NCBI GenBank assembly: GCA_037576195.1
Contig: CM075101.1
Span: 31,496,001-31,560,000 of the forward strand
DNA: 64,000 bases
Reading direction: 5' to 3'
Source: Phytoseiulus persimilis
Taxonomy: Eukaryota; Arthropoda; Arachnida; Mesostigmata; Phytoseiidae
Position numbers and translations under genes: made by a program. A model generated the notes under the pieces. It was given only the letters and a program-made list of their open reading frames with translations. It was not told the DNA's origin and made no database searches. Of this stretch, positions 11,197-22,208 are shown piece by piece (the stretch's first letter is position 1; every line of letters starts with the position of its first letter).

Positions 11197-14100
11197 GGGG
11201 GGAGGGGATGGGAGGAGAGAGGAATGAGATGTAACGAGCGCTGCCGCATGGCTAGTGGGCGGAAGCCAAGGGTCTTCCATCGAAGATTGGCACTACCAGT
11301 AACAGCCGCTGGGCTCGAGCTCTAAGCTTGAGCAGCAGGAGGAACAAAACGATCGCGATATTGAAACGGGACTTTTCAACTGAATTTTCAATGAGTCCTG
11401 TCTTGCCAACGAACCAATCAACGGCCCAGGCACTCGCAAAGGAAGCTGCACGCCCCGAGGGGGATGACGACCGAGGATAACTCTTCCCAGAGGAACGTCC
11501 GCGGAGATGCTCCTCGATCCGGGACACATGTGGTTATTTTTCCGAAGAGCGAGCATTCGGACATACCGAACGATCGACCGGTTCCGAGCATCGGACCCAC
11601 GGCGCGGCGCTTGTGGTTGCGAGACAACGACCCTGTCCCCTGTCGAGCGAACGGCTCCGTTTGCAATTGAGGGGCTAGAGCTCCAAGACTGGATGAGAGC
11701 TGGCTGGCGCGAAAAATTTTTTGGCCAACAAGCTCATCGATCCGCTGCGTCCAGGGCAGCAATGAGTGGCGAGAGATTTAGTGGCATTCAGTCAGTTTGG
11801 ATGAGGCCACTGATGACATCTCCGATACGCGGCCAAAAGGGAGAACATGCGTCCTCTAGCGACCTTTTTCACTCATTTACTATCTCTATTGTTGCGGTCG
11901 CATCCGATGCAAGGGATGACTCAACCTCGGCCTCAACCCAACAGCGCGGGAAGCAAATGGACGGGAAGCTGTCGTCTCGTTTCGGAGCGAATACATTGTG
12001 TCAACAGAGAGCACCCAATCGCGCAACGACTTACTAGTTTTCGGTTCTTCCTCTCTCCTGCCTCCCCCGCCCCCCTTCCCACCCGGCCGGAGTGCAGGTT
12101 TGCATAGCCATGTTTACTCGTCGTGGTGCCGCAGTCTCGAGCCGAAGGTCACAGCCCGAGCGATGGGTTCGGCTCCCGCCTTCCCAATCTACGGCCGACT
12201 CTTCTAGTCCGGGAATCGTCTTGATTCCCTCAGACAAACGCCGGACTAGGAATCGGAGGCCAAAGGTCCACGCCAGAATGAAAGCTTGAGTGAAATGAAT
12301 GATGTGAACGAATTCTATTCTGTCAAACTCGCGAGTTCGCGTGGTGTGGGCGGGCCTCTCTTCATAAATATGGCGAACACGTTGGAATGCTAACAAAGTT
12401 ATTCTCCCAACGGCGGGAGGGAAACTGCTTTCGCAGAAGCACAAAGTTCTCTTTGAAGTACTTTCCCTTCGTTTGAGCTCAAGACCGTGGGCCCGTATAG
12501 TGTGTGTGTGTGTGTGTGTGTGGGAGAGAGAGAGATAAAGAGAGAGAGAGGGAGCAAGCCTGAGGAGTCGGAGTCGAGCAAGCGCCGGAGTTCATTTTCC
12601 ACTTTCCCTCAGGCCACGAAAAGAAATCGTCTTTACTAATGAAGCGCGCGCGCTAGCCGTTCCTTCCCGCTTTGAACAGAGTCGGAAAATGGATTTCACT
12701 TATCGAGCGGCGAGGGTGAGGCAAAATCCACCGAGAGCTGCCGTCGACCTCGGAGACGTTTCCGTGATGAGAAGCTATCGACTTAAGAGAGCGATATCTG
12801 AGCGCTTTATACAATCGACATCGCGCTATCGACCGTCGCCCCGAGTCGAAGAGCGCTCAGTGCTTTCCGAGGCGTGACAACGAGCTTGAACTCTCGAACT
12901 CGGAGAGAGGAGGAAAACTTCCAGCAAGAGTCGCCAACAGAGCGGAAGCCTTCGAGACGGGTCGAATCCACTCGGTTGCCGGGCGCTCGGAATCTCGCAC
13001 GGCTTCGAAATGTTGCAGCACGGAGGTTGCGTGCGGAACATCTGTAACCAATCGACCGCCGGTCAGCTCGGCTAACTTGTCAACCGTTATCTGCTCGGAC
13101 TCGAGCGGAAGCCACGGACAAGACGCTACAGTTGATTGCATTTTCGCGGGTGCCGGTGGTAGCCAGTGCTCGATTGAAGGGCGGCTGGCTGACTCATCCA
13201 TCGCTAACCCAGCCAGCGACAATGACGGCGAATCCTTATCGTTGCTATCAGAGCCGACTAATCTACTTATGGTACATGAACCGACCAGGAACAGAGTCGG
13301 TTGAGGCGTCTGGCGACCGCGTGCGCTCCCTCTCGGCCGTGATTGGATTTGAGAAGACAAAGGGCAACAAGTAACTCCGAGGACAGTTTTTTGCCAGCGC
13401 GGATAATTCCCCACGCAGTTGACTCTGGCCGCAGCTCATGCCTCGAATTCGTTCGTCGATCCTAGCCGAATTTCCAGGAGATGAGATTCGGAATCGTCCG
13501 AAGATAGTCGCCGGGAGGGTGATTCCTTTGATTTCGCGAAGAGACGGAATGCGCACTCATTTCCTTCATGGGAGTAGGGGGCCCTGGGAATGACTTCCCA
13601 TTATCCTCGCAGGCACCGACTCTTCATCAGATCGTTTTCGTTCTCTATGTCTTTCCGCCGCTGCCGGTCATGGTCCTACGTCGTGGTGATTGCAGGCGCA
13701 TGTATGAAGGGCCGCGTCTGAGTGGACAACCACGACGGCGAGGACGGAGCAAGGAGAAATAGAAGAGGCGTTTCTCGCGGGGTGGGGCGATGTCATACGC
13801 AGGCAGACGAAGCCCTGAGAATGTGAAGAAGGGCCCTCAAAGCGCCGCGGGGAGCCTTTGGGCTGTCCGCCTGGTCAGGCAGCCTGCGAGCCACCACTTC
13901 GCTACAGGACATGCGTTCCTCTATTGGTCAGCGCCTGCTCCGCTGCCGCTTCTCCCAACGATGACCATGAGGAATGCAGATGAATTCGAAAACGAACCGA
14001 GCGCGGGAGTTCTCCGAACTTCGGGCGTTCCCAGTGCGAGAAGGAATGGCTCCTCCATGAATCGACAGTGCGAAGTTCGTCGTCGGAACCGGGGGAATAT

Positions 14101-14661
14101 CGCGATTCCGATCCTCCGTGCAACCAGTCGCTCGCTCGACCGGCTGCAAGATGACTGACTGCAAGTGGAATCGGGAGAAAACCAGAGTAATGTACATCAA
14201 GGAGTATTGGAGAGCTGGAGGAAACACGGAGGGGTCGTTCCTTCCGGGCGCCTTTTTTGTTTCCGTTTCCGATCTCCGATAGATCGAGAGAGAACGAACG
14301 AGAGGCAGACAAACAGACGGGCAGGCCGGAACATACGGACGGCCGTGCAAGCAGTCGAACAGGCGAGCGAGCATGGAGGGAACGATCATCATCAGCGGAG
14401 CATAATTGCGAGATAATTCATTTATTTATCGATCCGCTCCTCCCTGTCCTCGGACGAAAAATCGCCGCTCAGTCAATTGAGCACGGAGGACTAACTAACC
14501 GTGGAGTTGATCTTGTCTCAATTCACGAGTCACCGCTCCCAAATTGGAAACATTTTCCCAGGCGGCCGAGAAGCCGCATCGCGACGAATCTCTGCGCCCC
14601 CTCCCCCGCGGTTCCCTTTTCGTCCGAGCCCTCGGTCGAACGACGCTGGTCTCATGCAAAC
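11197..14661. other. Gene-poor stretch with a dinucleotide repeat
   Basis: No supportable gene. Apart from the TG/GA microsatellite at 12501 nothing stands out. Open frames on the minus strand at 12034-12444 and 12857-13414 have no recognisable domain. Confidence 0.5.
12501..12551. repeat. Compound (TG)n-(GA)n microsatellite
   Basis: About eleven TG units at 12501-12522 are followed by interrupted GA units to about 12551. Confidence 0.9.
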
Positions 14662-15507
14662 ATGCAGCGAGCAAGTCCGCGAATGGACACAGCCGCGGGT
14701 TCTGAGGAACGAATTCCGTCGGAGAGCCAGTCGTCAAAGCCAGGAGTTCGACCCTGGCGTAGGCTTTACATTTTGCAAAAGCGCGCGAATGCAATGCTGC
14801 TCCTCGGAGTTTCGCCCCCCCCCCCCTCGCTTCGTCCGTCCGTCCTTCCCCCGTTTGGCTCGACAGTACGTCTGCGGCAGCAGTCTGCGGTCGCGAAGGG
14901 GGACATGGCGCTGCCACTGGCGGCGCCGGTTCGTATTGGGCCACGAAATCGATTTGTCCTTCGTCTTCTCGGCCTCGCGGACCTCCGTTCCGTCCTCCTT
15001 CTAGTTGGCTATCGATTTGGAACAGAATTCGAAGGCGACAGTCCATTAAGAGCAGAGCGGATACGTCTCGCGGTGCGGTCACCGGAATTAATCTCGGCGC
15101 AACCGCATGGGCAGGAGGAGATCTGGATCAGCTGTTGGAATGATTGGAGTTCGACGAAGTCAGACATGTCTACTTCACTCGATGACGACGGTGAGTTGGT
15201 CAACGATAAACAAGCTTGTCACACAACAAAGTCTATATCACAGTCGTACAAGTATGCTCGCCACAAATACCGCCATCGGCTTGTTGACCCTGGCGTTGTA
15301 ACTACCAGGCGGGGCGACCGGCGAACACAGGGCTGTCTTACAACGAGCGTAACCCGTCCGCCTTATCGAAGACTCATCGAGTGTTTGCCATCCTTTCTGT
15401 GTGAGGAGAGCCGACAAACCTTCAAGGAGCCTTTGACCCTCCGTCAGCCCCGACTCTGTGTGCTCCCTCCACTCCTGAGTCCTGTTGGCCGAGCTGGCCG
15501 CCGTTGA
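14662..15507 (+). CDS. Long open frame without recognisable domains
   Basis: This frame runs 281 codons from an ATG with A at -3. It is open further upstream to about 14257 without another good start. No family is recognised. The product is Arg/Ser/Pro-rich, with a proline cluster produced by the 12-C run at 14815-14826 and a moderately hydrophobic stretch encoded around 14900-15010. A consensus splice donor (GTGAGT) at 15191 lies in frame after the Asp run of the peptide MSTSLDDD, so if any of it is coding it may end there. The opposite strand is also open for 195 codons (14495-15082), which argues for a compositional accident. I judge this more likely non-coding than coding. Confidence 0.12.
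   Translation: MQRASPRMDTAAGSEERIPSESQSSKPGVRPWRRLYILQKRANAMLLLGVSPPPPSLRPSVLPPFGSTVRLRQQSAVAKGDMALPLAAPVRIGPRNRFVLRLLGLADLRSVLLLVGYRFGTEFEGDSPLRAERIRLAVRSPELISAQPHGQEEIWISCWNDWSSTKSDMSTSLDDDGELVNDKQACHTTKSISQSYKYARHKYRHRLVDPGVVTTRRGDRRTQGCLTTSVTRPPYRRLIECLPSFLCEESRQTFKEPLTLRQPRLCVLPPLLSPVGRAGRR
14815..14826. repeat. Poly(C) tract, 12 bases
   Basis: Twelve consecutive C on the plus strand, followed by TCCG tetranucleotide-like repeats. Confidence 0.9.
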
Positions 15508-17640
15508 CTCTGCCGCAGTTGGGCGAGAGGAGTTGAGAAGTCAGTCAGCTCGCGGCCCCAGCCCCTGAGTAAGTCATTCAGTCAGTCGGCCAGCCAGCCA
15601 CCCCTAATCTCTGGCTCGCCGGCCCAGCGACCCAAGTTCCATTTCTTTTGAAGTCCCGCTCCCCAGTCAACCGTCACTATATTTACATGTCTACTGGAGT
15701 TTTTCTCCCTGGCCCTTCTGATCATTACGACCGCTGCTCTGACTGCGGCTCCGAATGTTTCTGAGAGGATGGAATAACTTCTCACAATGAGTTTTCCGCT
15801 CAGAACGCGGGTCGAGACCGGCGTTCCCGCGGAATGCCCTCGAGGCGACTTATTAACTGTATAGCGCCAGCTCATTGTCGTCGAGTTCCGCCAAGTCAGC
15901 CGATGAACGGAGAGGAACAAAAGGAAAAAATTGAACATGAAAGAGTTTGTTCGTGGACCAAGCTCCTTCTTGATTAGCATTCCAAGAGGCTCTGCTGACT
16001 CCTAGCAACAAAGTTGCCTCGATGGTGGACTCTCCTCCGCCCTCCTAACTGCTCGCAACGAGCCGCCTTTCCTCATCCACTCTTTACCTCACCGCCGTGC
16101 ACCGGCTCAATTCGATGGTCGACGGACTCACGAGAGAGATTCGGAGCTGGCTCGTTGAAACCCGGTCTCGATGTGACAACATTTTGCTCGAGCCACGCGC
16201 GTCTCCCGGCCGCGCTACCGTATCGGTTCAGTTGTGGATTCCCTCACGCCGCGCCGCTCCCCGCCCGACGGGGCGCAGGCCCGCATCGAGCTGAAGACCC
16301 TCATTATCGGTGCGGGAGAACGCAACGGCTGCGACCAAAGTACCTGAGAGGGGAGAAATTACGTGCGAATCGATGAGTCCCCCACTCATGAGGGGAGAGG
16401 AGCATTCGAAGCCGTTCGTTGCTCCGCTCAGCCCCGTCGCGAACTCCTCAGGATGCCGCCGGTAGGATCCTCGTCCTTGGACCTCTGGCAGCAGTCTCCA
16501 ATCGATCACGAATGATGACACTGTAGCGCTCGCTGAGTCGCATCGGAGCTTACCTTCGGCTCGGTTGTCAGCAAAAGAATTCCCTCTGAGAGCTCCTGCT
16601 TCGTCGAGTCACTATAGGTATCCCTGGCACAAGTACAGTGTATCCTTCGCTGGACGTGAACGTCGTCGAGTACAGATCCACACGCAATCACACAAACAAG
16701 CTCGAGCTTGCCTTCCCGTCCGGACACCGAACTCAGAGGAGCTACAAACCGCTTCGTTGGACAGTGGCAGAAGTCCTGCTGCGTTCTCCTGCGCGCTCTC
16801 CTGGCTGACGGTGGAAAGGACACGGTTCTCTTCCCTTTCAGGAGAGGGCGGAAGGACGCCGAGATGATGCCCTCAGCCACGTTCGACTTTCATTCAGGAT
16901 CCGGCGCCGCGCGCACTCCATTGTTTCAAAAACTCCTGGATGGAGGCGTTCTTGAATATTTCAAAAAGCTCAAGCCGCCCGTCTCGAGGAGTCGCCATTG
17001 TTGGGAGGCCGCTTCTGGCCGCGCCGGGATCGGCGGCAAAGATTCCGGTGTCGGGAAGAGATTTTCTCGTTGTTAACCAGCGGAAGATGACCCGCTTAGA
17101 CCGCCCCCGCAGTACCGTCTGTCAGAGTGTTCCATTGACCAGCCATTCTGGGTGATGTTCGCTACGTCTGGCTGCTTTTATGTCTTCCAGGAAAGGTGCC
17201 ATTCGTTGTCATTGTCGTGTCGTTACCAATAGAGTAAAGCCGAGATCGGAACAAGCATTAGGCGGACCCTGCGCGAGAAAATACAGCCGAGCGGAATTCT
17301 TCGGAACTCCAACTCGCGATTCGAGATGCGCGTTGAATACTGATCCACTCGGGATTGCACCTCAGTCGATTCATCGGAACCGATGACTCAGTTTCCACTT
17401 CGAACTACTGCGTTTTTTCAGAACTTGCTCTGTTCCATGTTTCTGCCGCCGCGCCGTCCTCGGAATCCGTTCCATATATCGTAGTCTGAGTCGCAGACAC
17501 AGAACTTTGACTATCGCGCTTCCAAGAAGAGGAAGAGAGAACGCGCTGGAACGGATGGAGACAGCCCCGCGGAACAGACTCTAGACCTGTCATCGTTTGA
17601 AGGTCCTCGAGTCGCACAACCGGGGAATAGGTTTTTCGTT
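15508..17640. other. Stretch without supportable gene
   Basis: Nothing convincing. A GTAAGT hexamer lies at 15569 and a minus-strand GTGAGT near 16131, both beside short open frames. Hexamers of this kind are expected by chance about every 4 kb per strand. Confidence 0.45.
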
Positions 17641-18354
17641 ATGGAATCGAGCCCTCGGAAGTCGAATCAATATGTTATAGATGAGTCTTTTAATAAGGAA
17701 GCCGATTGCTGTCTGTCCCTGACGGACTTCAAAACTCAAGATCGAATCGACCCGATATGGGCGGAGGGCTGTGGAGTGAGTGTTCGAGGAATAAATGTAC
17801 AATCCGAACGTGAACGGTTACCAGCCCCTCTCTCCTGGAGTTTTCAACGTACCCGCTTCCTTCTCGGAAACTTAACGGAGCTAAGCTGGACTGACTCAAC
17901 TCAACATCTGTCCGATTCTTATTTTGGGGTTCGATGTCGAAATTCTTTTGAAACTTCAATAGTCGGGATGACATTTCAACTTCTGGCAATGGAGGCTTGT
18001 CCACCTCCTCTCCTGGGGGCCGGCGAGACCCACTACGGAGAGAGCGGGGATTATTCTCGGAGTGACATGTTCAGCGGGAGGGTAAAAACCCACCGATTAC
18101 GAATCGACACAGCCTCAACGCGGTCGTGGCTCCACATGCGGATCTGCCCTCCGAGCCCACCCCACGCTCACCAGTCGGTCATCGTGTCGATGGATTCATC
18201 CAGATCCCGCATTGGCACGGATCGAACACGAAAGCCAAGAAACTTCGGTCAATCACAGAATCGCGAATCCGAAACTGCAAATGTGGTCGGATGTCGGTGG
18301 TCGATGCGCGCTTCGTTTACAACGGTGGATGTTGATCGATTTATAAATGAATGA
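17641..18354 (+). CDS. Hypothetical protein, 237 codons
   Basis: This is one of the two longest ATG-initiated frames that are not explained by high local GC, so its length is mildly surprising. The start has G at -3 and G at +4. The product begins MESSPRKSNQYVIDESF and has ordinary composition for its first 45 residues, with no signal peptide, membrane segment or domain I recognise. A GTGAGT donor hexamer lies in frame at 17776, after the peptide IWAEGCG. An alternative reading is therefore a first coding exon of 135 bases (17641-17775) followed by an intron. No TATA box or polyadenylation signal is evident. I infer at most a candidate gene; function is unknown. Confidence 0.22.
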   Translation: MESSPRKSNQYVIDESFNKEADCCLSLTDFKTQDRIDPIWAEGCGVSVRGINVQSERERLPAPLSWSFQRTRFLLGNLTELSWTDSTQHLSDSYFGVRCRNSFETSIVGMTFQLLAMEACPPPLLGAGETHYGESGDYSRSDMFSGRVKTHRLRIDTASTRSWLHMRICPPSPPHAHQSVIVSMDSSRSRIGTDRTRKPRNFGQSQNRESETANVVGCRWSMRASFTTVDVDRFINE

Positions 18355-21300
18355 GTTGTGAACGATAGGATCAGATGATTTCCGTGGAACGGATCCCGGT
18401 TTGCCCCGAGCTCCAGCGTTCGCGAATATTGGATTTATTTTTTTCGATCTTCCATATGCACTTATGGTCCCTTCCATTCCGGGGATCTTGTTCTCATAAA
18501 TTCAGCGGCAGCCAGCAATTGTCCGAGTTTCAACATTTCGAATCCTTGACATGAGTTCGTCAGCGAACGGAGCTGTCCGCCCATAACTGTTTGAGTCCGC
18601 GGAGGACGGAAAGTTCCTTCGTACAAGAACGCCTGTGCGATCCGGGACCTCGAAGCCGAACGTTTGGTGTCAAATGTTTCCAGTGACCTCTTGGCCCCCT
18701 CCTCCGCTTGCCAGGTTCTCTAGATGGCAGGCCAGCGAAACTTGGCTCAAGTACCTCCGCCAGTGAACGAACATCTGTTGGAAGTTTCGGAACATTGTTG
18801 AGCTGTTCGCCCCGGCCACAACTTTTACGGAGAACGCGCGGCAAGGGAGAGTGGCCCGAGGCCAAGTCTGTGTGTCGAGGAGGCGCCGCGCCGCTCCGCT
18901 TTAACAACAACAAGTTTAAGTTCGCTGATGATCACTTGAGCCAAAGTAGCTTTCTCTGTCGACTCCTCGGCGATATCCATACGAGCTCCAAACGAAAGTC
19001 TGGCAGCGAGTTTGTCGCTCTTCGCTGGTATAAAAATGGTAAGCTCGCCATCGTAGCCCCCTCCCCCTCAGCCAGCCAGCCGGGCGGGCAGACGGCTTCC
19101 CTGCCTGCCTGCTTTCCTGCTCGGCTCTCCGAGGAGGCTTTCTCCTGAGTCAGGATTCAGCAGGAGTCTGACTTCTAATTGCTGCATTCCTTGCAGTGCC
19201 ATACCCCGACTGGGCATACCCTGCCTTGAGCACCCTACCCGACTCCGTCGTCCCCCAGCCCGACCCCGCCCGAGGGAGAAAATCCCTTGAGCGGGAGACA
19301 CCTCGAAGAACGCCCAAATGCTTTGCAGCTGGCTGGCACCGAGAAATCTCATCATCTGGTCCGCACCTTGTTCGCTGCTCGGTCCCCAACTTTCCAGCGA
19401 GCGGGGAAACGGACCCGGAATCAGAGCGAATCTCCAACAGACGCAGGCTGCCCCGCCGTCGATGTTTGGCGTGGTGTCACGTGCAGATCCACAGAAGAGG
19501 ATGCGAGCCCCCCGCGCAGGGTGAGAACAAAAAACGAGCGAACAGCGTCGATGCCCACCCCCGCGACAGTGGACGGAGCCGAGAAGAGGAAACACCGGAG
19601 AGGGTCGAAGGGAGTTGTTCGCATCCCGGGGCAGCGAGCGAGCGACCAACCAAGCCACCCCTCAAAAGTCACGGTTAATGTGTTGCCTGTGCAATCTTAA
19701 TGAGCTCAAGTGAGACTGAGCGAGAAACCGAGGAAATAATTGTTGAAGAATGGGGCAAGAGAAGCTCGGGCTGTGCGAGGTGACACATACGAGTGAAATT
19801 CTCCTTGCGACTCGTTCAGCCATCCATTCAAACCTCCTGCCCGCGTGCGCTCCTTCGTCCGCCCGAGGGGAAATATGCTGTAACAGCAGCCGCCTCATGT
19901 CGTGCAGCGGTGGTGCTAGTCGAGGAGAATGAGACGACGATTCCAAATGAACAGGATGTTCTTCTTGTCTGAATGCTACTCCGTCCGTTGGACTCGCTCG
20001 AGCAGTCATCTCGTTGTTGTTACGCGCCGGCCGCCGCTGTTGTCGTTTTAAGCGGCTCAGCCTCCCGCAGTCAAGCCGAGGGTTCTTCCACAATCGAAAC
20101 CTAGTTCAAACATGTTCGAACTTCGACCGTTCGTTGCTGTTCTGGAACTAAACCGCTTGGAGGACTCCGGTTCAACGTAAAAGTTGGAACGGCGGCGGAG
20201 ACAGACTGGAGGTTCCGCCGAGCGCGCTGTGAATCAAGTTATTCTGTGCATCCATCTCTGCCGCGTCTGACTGCTCGCCCCTCTCTCACCCGACGCCCAC
20301 CATCCCCCTTAATATGAACCTTTACAGCTCCGTGTTAACGACCGATCGGCGAGTGGTTGTTAGTTGCACGAGCGGGAGGCAACGGCGGGTAGTGTCAGCT
20401 CCTCTGTTCCGGCGATGCTCCATGTATGAAAACACACGAAACATCATTTGGCTCCAGCGTACACAAAATCGGGGATTTTAGAGCGCAACTCTCGAAGCTG
20501 TTCCGATCGATTCACCGGCACTCCATCCGCCAATGGTCGCACTCCGTCGCCTGCCTCGAACAATGACCCGTTAGTCAATGTTTGGCTTACGCAAATTAAA
20601 ATTTCCAGAGGTTTTCGTCATCTAACCCGTAGCCAGAGCCGATCTATTTAGGGAGTGAGTGAACGTTCTCGGATACATAGATCGATTAGATCAGGCGACT
20701 ACATGTGACTACCACGGCGCGTCCCGAACTGTATTCCCTTCGACGAATCAGTAGTGCAGAGCTGGAATAGATATCGCGGGGAAGGTTGCGTCCGGGAACG
20801 AAACGCATCGGGTAGATTGTATAAATTCGAAACGATCCGCAACAGCATCGGAGCCGCATAGAATCCGTGCGTAGTTGTCGATACGGGCATTGCGGATGAT
20901 ACTGGCGGGCTTCGTGTCCCCTTCCTCAACGACGCACCGACCTCCCGCGACTTCTCACCCTCCCTCAGTCGTTCTGCCCCCACCCGGCCGTTTTTTTTTT
21001 GCCAACAGCCCCCCCTGATTTCGACCGAACGCCCTTCTTTTGCTGCGACGGCGCACGATTCAAAGCCGACACGCCAGCCCGTGTCGATACGGCACAAATT
21101 CGAGGAGCCGCTCACCCTGATCGATCCGTTTTTGGATAGAGGATGATGTTAGATAAGATGAAACTATCACGACAATGACAGAGAAGGTTTCCGAGTCAAT
21201 ATTCCTGTGGAAGCTGAAGTTCATGGTTTCATTCGAACCTGATCCCATATCAGATGTACGTATATGTCAACATTAAGGCCCGAGTGAGCTCAGCGGAACC

Positions 21301-21965
21301 TATGTTTCCACGTTCCCTGCTTTCTAGGAGCGGTTTTGATGCTTCAACAACACCACGACAGACAGAATCATCTCTCACTCATTTCAAAGCTGGTCGGCAG
21401 GTGGTGTGCGGCACAAGACTGGAATATCAGATGTTTTCGAGTTTACACAAAGGTGTCACATCTACATATCGCTAATTGGTTCCGGGTTGGTGATGGAACG
21501 GGCCCAGTTGAGTGGTTCGACGTGATCCTAAGAGAGTTCAAGTCGGAAGAAGCCAATCGAAACCTAAGCGGACCACTGAAACGATTTCCAGCCTGCATTC
21601 AAAAAAGGTGCTGTGGGTAGATGGCGGTTGAGGTCGTTGTGGTGGTCAGCGATCCACGATGGCACCGTCGATGGCTAGAGGTCCCAGCGGCGAATTCCTC
21701 GCTGATTGTTGCTTACCAGAGAAGTGAGCCATCAACGATGTTTCGTTGCTTCATATTTATCACAAATTTGCCCGGTAGCATTCGGCGTCTCCATCGTCAT
21801 CGTCGTCGTTGGTGTTATTCAGTAGCCACATCGTTCAAAGCATTATAACAAGCAGCCAAAAAATGATCCATCGACATCTGCCAGCGAGGGACGATCGCAA
21901 ACGATGCCAACGCGGCCGCCGAGGCAACCAGAGATGTAGCTTCAAGCTCAGGTATGCGGTAGAGA
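18355..21965. other. Stretch without supportable gene
   Basis: No gene is supported. A TATAAAAAT string lies at 19029 and a ten-T run at 20991-21000. Frames around 19068-19700 are open on both strands, consistent with GC-rich non-coding DNA. Confidence 0.45.
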
Positions 21966-22208
21966 ATGGAACGGGAAAATTTCTCCGGATTAGAGAGAAA
22001 AAAATCTCACATCGCTCCAGGAGAACTGGAGCTCGATATTCGTCTGAAAGGCAAACCTATGAAGCGTTCTGAAGTCGGCCGAGGTGTTCAATCTCTGCCA
22101 GGATGTGCAGGACGCGGAGCAAGACTCATAACGGCAACGGCTGGTGGGATACGAGGAATGCATTGCCCGTCTAAGTTGGAATACCATGCTAAAATTCGAG
22201 CGGAATAA
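21966..22208 (+). CDS. Small hypothetical protein, 80 codons
   Basis: The ATG has A at -3 and G at +4. The product starts MERENFSGLERKKSHIAP, is basic, and has no recognisable domain, signal peptide or membrane segment. The stop codon TAA lies inside an AATAAA hexamer (22204-22209), so stop and a possible polyadenylation signal overlap. That is unusual for an animal gene, because the signal normally lies beyond the stop codon. The frame length alone is not significant. It could be a terminal exon, a short independent gene, or chance. Confidence 0.15.
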   Translation: MERENFSGLERKKSHIAPGELELDIRLKGKPMKRSEVGRGVQSLPGCAGRGARLITATAGGIRGMHCPSKLEYHAKIRAE

